Source: Streptococcus sp. F0442
Lineage (GTDB): Bacteria; Bacillota; Bacilli; Lactobacillales; Streptococcaceae
DNA length: 64,000 nt
NCBI RefSeq assembly: GCF_000314795.2
Contig: NZ_KB373314.1
Coordinates: 988,418 to 1,052,417, forward strand
Reading direction: 5' to 3'
Made by a program: the position numbers and the translations under genes. Below are positions 63,876 through 64,000 of this stretch, piece after piece; position 1 is the stretch's first letter; every line of letters starts with the position of its first letter. The notes below the pieces were generated by a model, which saw only the letters and a program-made list of their open reading frames with translations, was not told the DNA's origin and made no database searches.

Positions 63876-64000
63876 ATGAAACAAGGATTATCCACTCAAC
63901 AAAGAGAAGCCGATCAAGATTTAAATATCCTAGCACTTCTCACCTTTCTTCCTCTAATAGGCTTTCTAGCTTTCCAGGAGCCGATCATCAGCTTCAGTCG
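63876..64000 (+). CDS. Partial gene, hypothetical membrane protein (runs off the window)
   Basis: ATG 63876 with an AAGGAG site begins MKQGLSTQQREADQDLNILA, followed by a hydrophobic segment (LLTFLPLIGFLAF). Only about 41 codons are in the window. The perfect consensus promoter suggests strong expression. The function cannot be told. Confidence 0.7.
   Translation, partial: MKQGLSTQQREADQDLNILALLTFLPLIGFLAFQEPIISFS

Overview
The window looks like chromosome of an oral Streptococcus of the mitis/sanguinis/parasanguinis type. Supporting genes are the complete mevalonate route to isopentenyl diphosphate (mvaS-mvaA and mvaK1-mvaD-mvaK2-fni), pepX, cppA, rpoY-rnjA, glnR-glnA and a monocistronic pgk. 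All were recognised by reading protein motifs; no database search was run and the species is not fixed.

Layout. 1-17.3 kb is backbone: mevalonate genes in two blocks, a secreted C69 dipeptidase with a PrsW-like protease, a serine hydrolase, CppA, a membrane protein with a possible permuted cysteine-peptidase domain, PepX, a DUF536 protein, a DnaQ-like exonuclease and the nucleoid protein gene ebfC. 17.36-46.81 kb is a genomic island bounded by a 16-bp direct repeat (17357-17372 and 46799-46814) that overlaps the start codon of ebfC. 46.8-64 kb is backbone again: LrgAB, a flavoprotein, an aquaglyceroporin, lipoproteins, AzlCD, tsaB-rimI-tsaD, rpoY-rnjA, glnRA and pgk.

The island. Its left half (17.4-31.3 kb, minus strand) is a complete Tn916/ICESt3-type conjugation module: integrase, DUF3173 excisionase, CHAP/lysozyme hydrolase, VirB6-, VirB4- and VirB8-like proteins, MobT relaxase, oriT, FtsK-type coupling protein and DUF961 proteins. 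Divergent from it lies a control module: an Xre repressor, then an ImmA protease and a LexA-like (S24) repressor. Three cargo modules follow: an SDR oxidoreductase under a MerR-type promoter; a two-permease ABC exporter divergent from an Rgg-family regulator across a 26-bp palindrome; and a LanFEG-type lantibiotic-immunity ABC transporter divergent from a two-component system. Gene fragments at 39.0-40.6 kb and 46.2 kb show that the right half accreted in steps. Integration swapped the upstream region of ebfC: its apparent native promoter now lies about 29 kb away at 46.85 kb.

Small-scale structure. There are three copies of a ~178-bp repeat with inverted ends, two copies of a ~145-bp repeat foldable as a cloverleaf, a duplicated 3' end of pgk, a 16-codon reading frame overlapping the start of the lantibiotic-immunity ATPase gene, a GlnR box before glnR, and a WalR/VicR-like box before a lipoprotein gene. 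The tight operons (mvaK1-mvaD-mvaK2-fni and tsaB-rimI-tsaD) have start/stop overlaps consistent with translational coupling.
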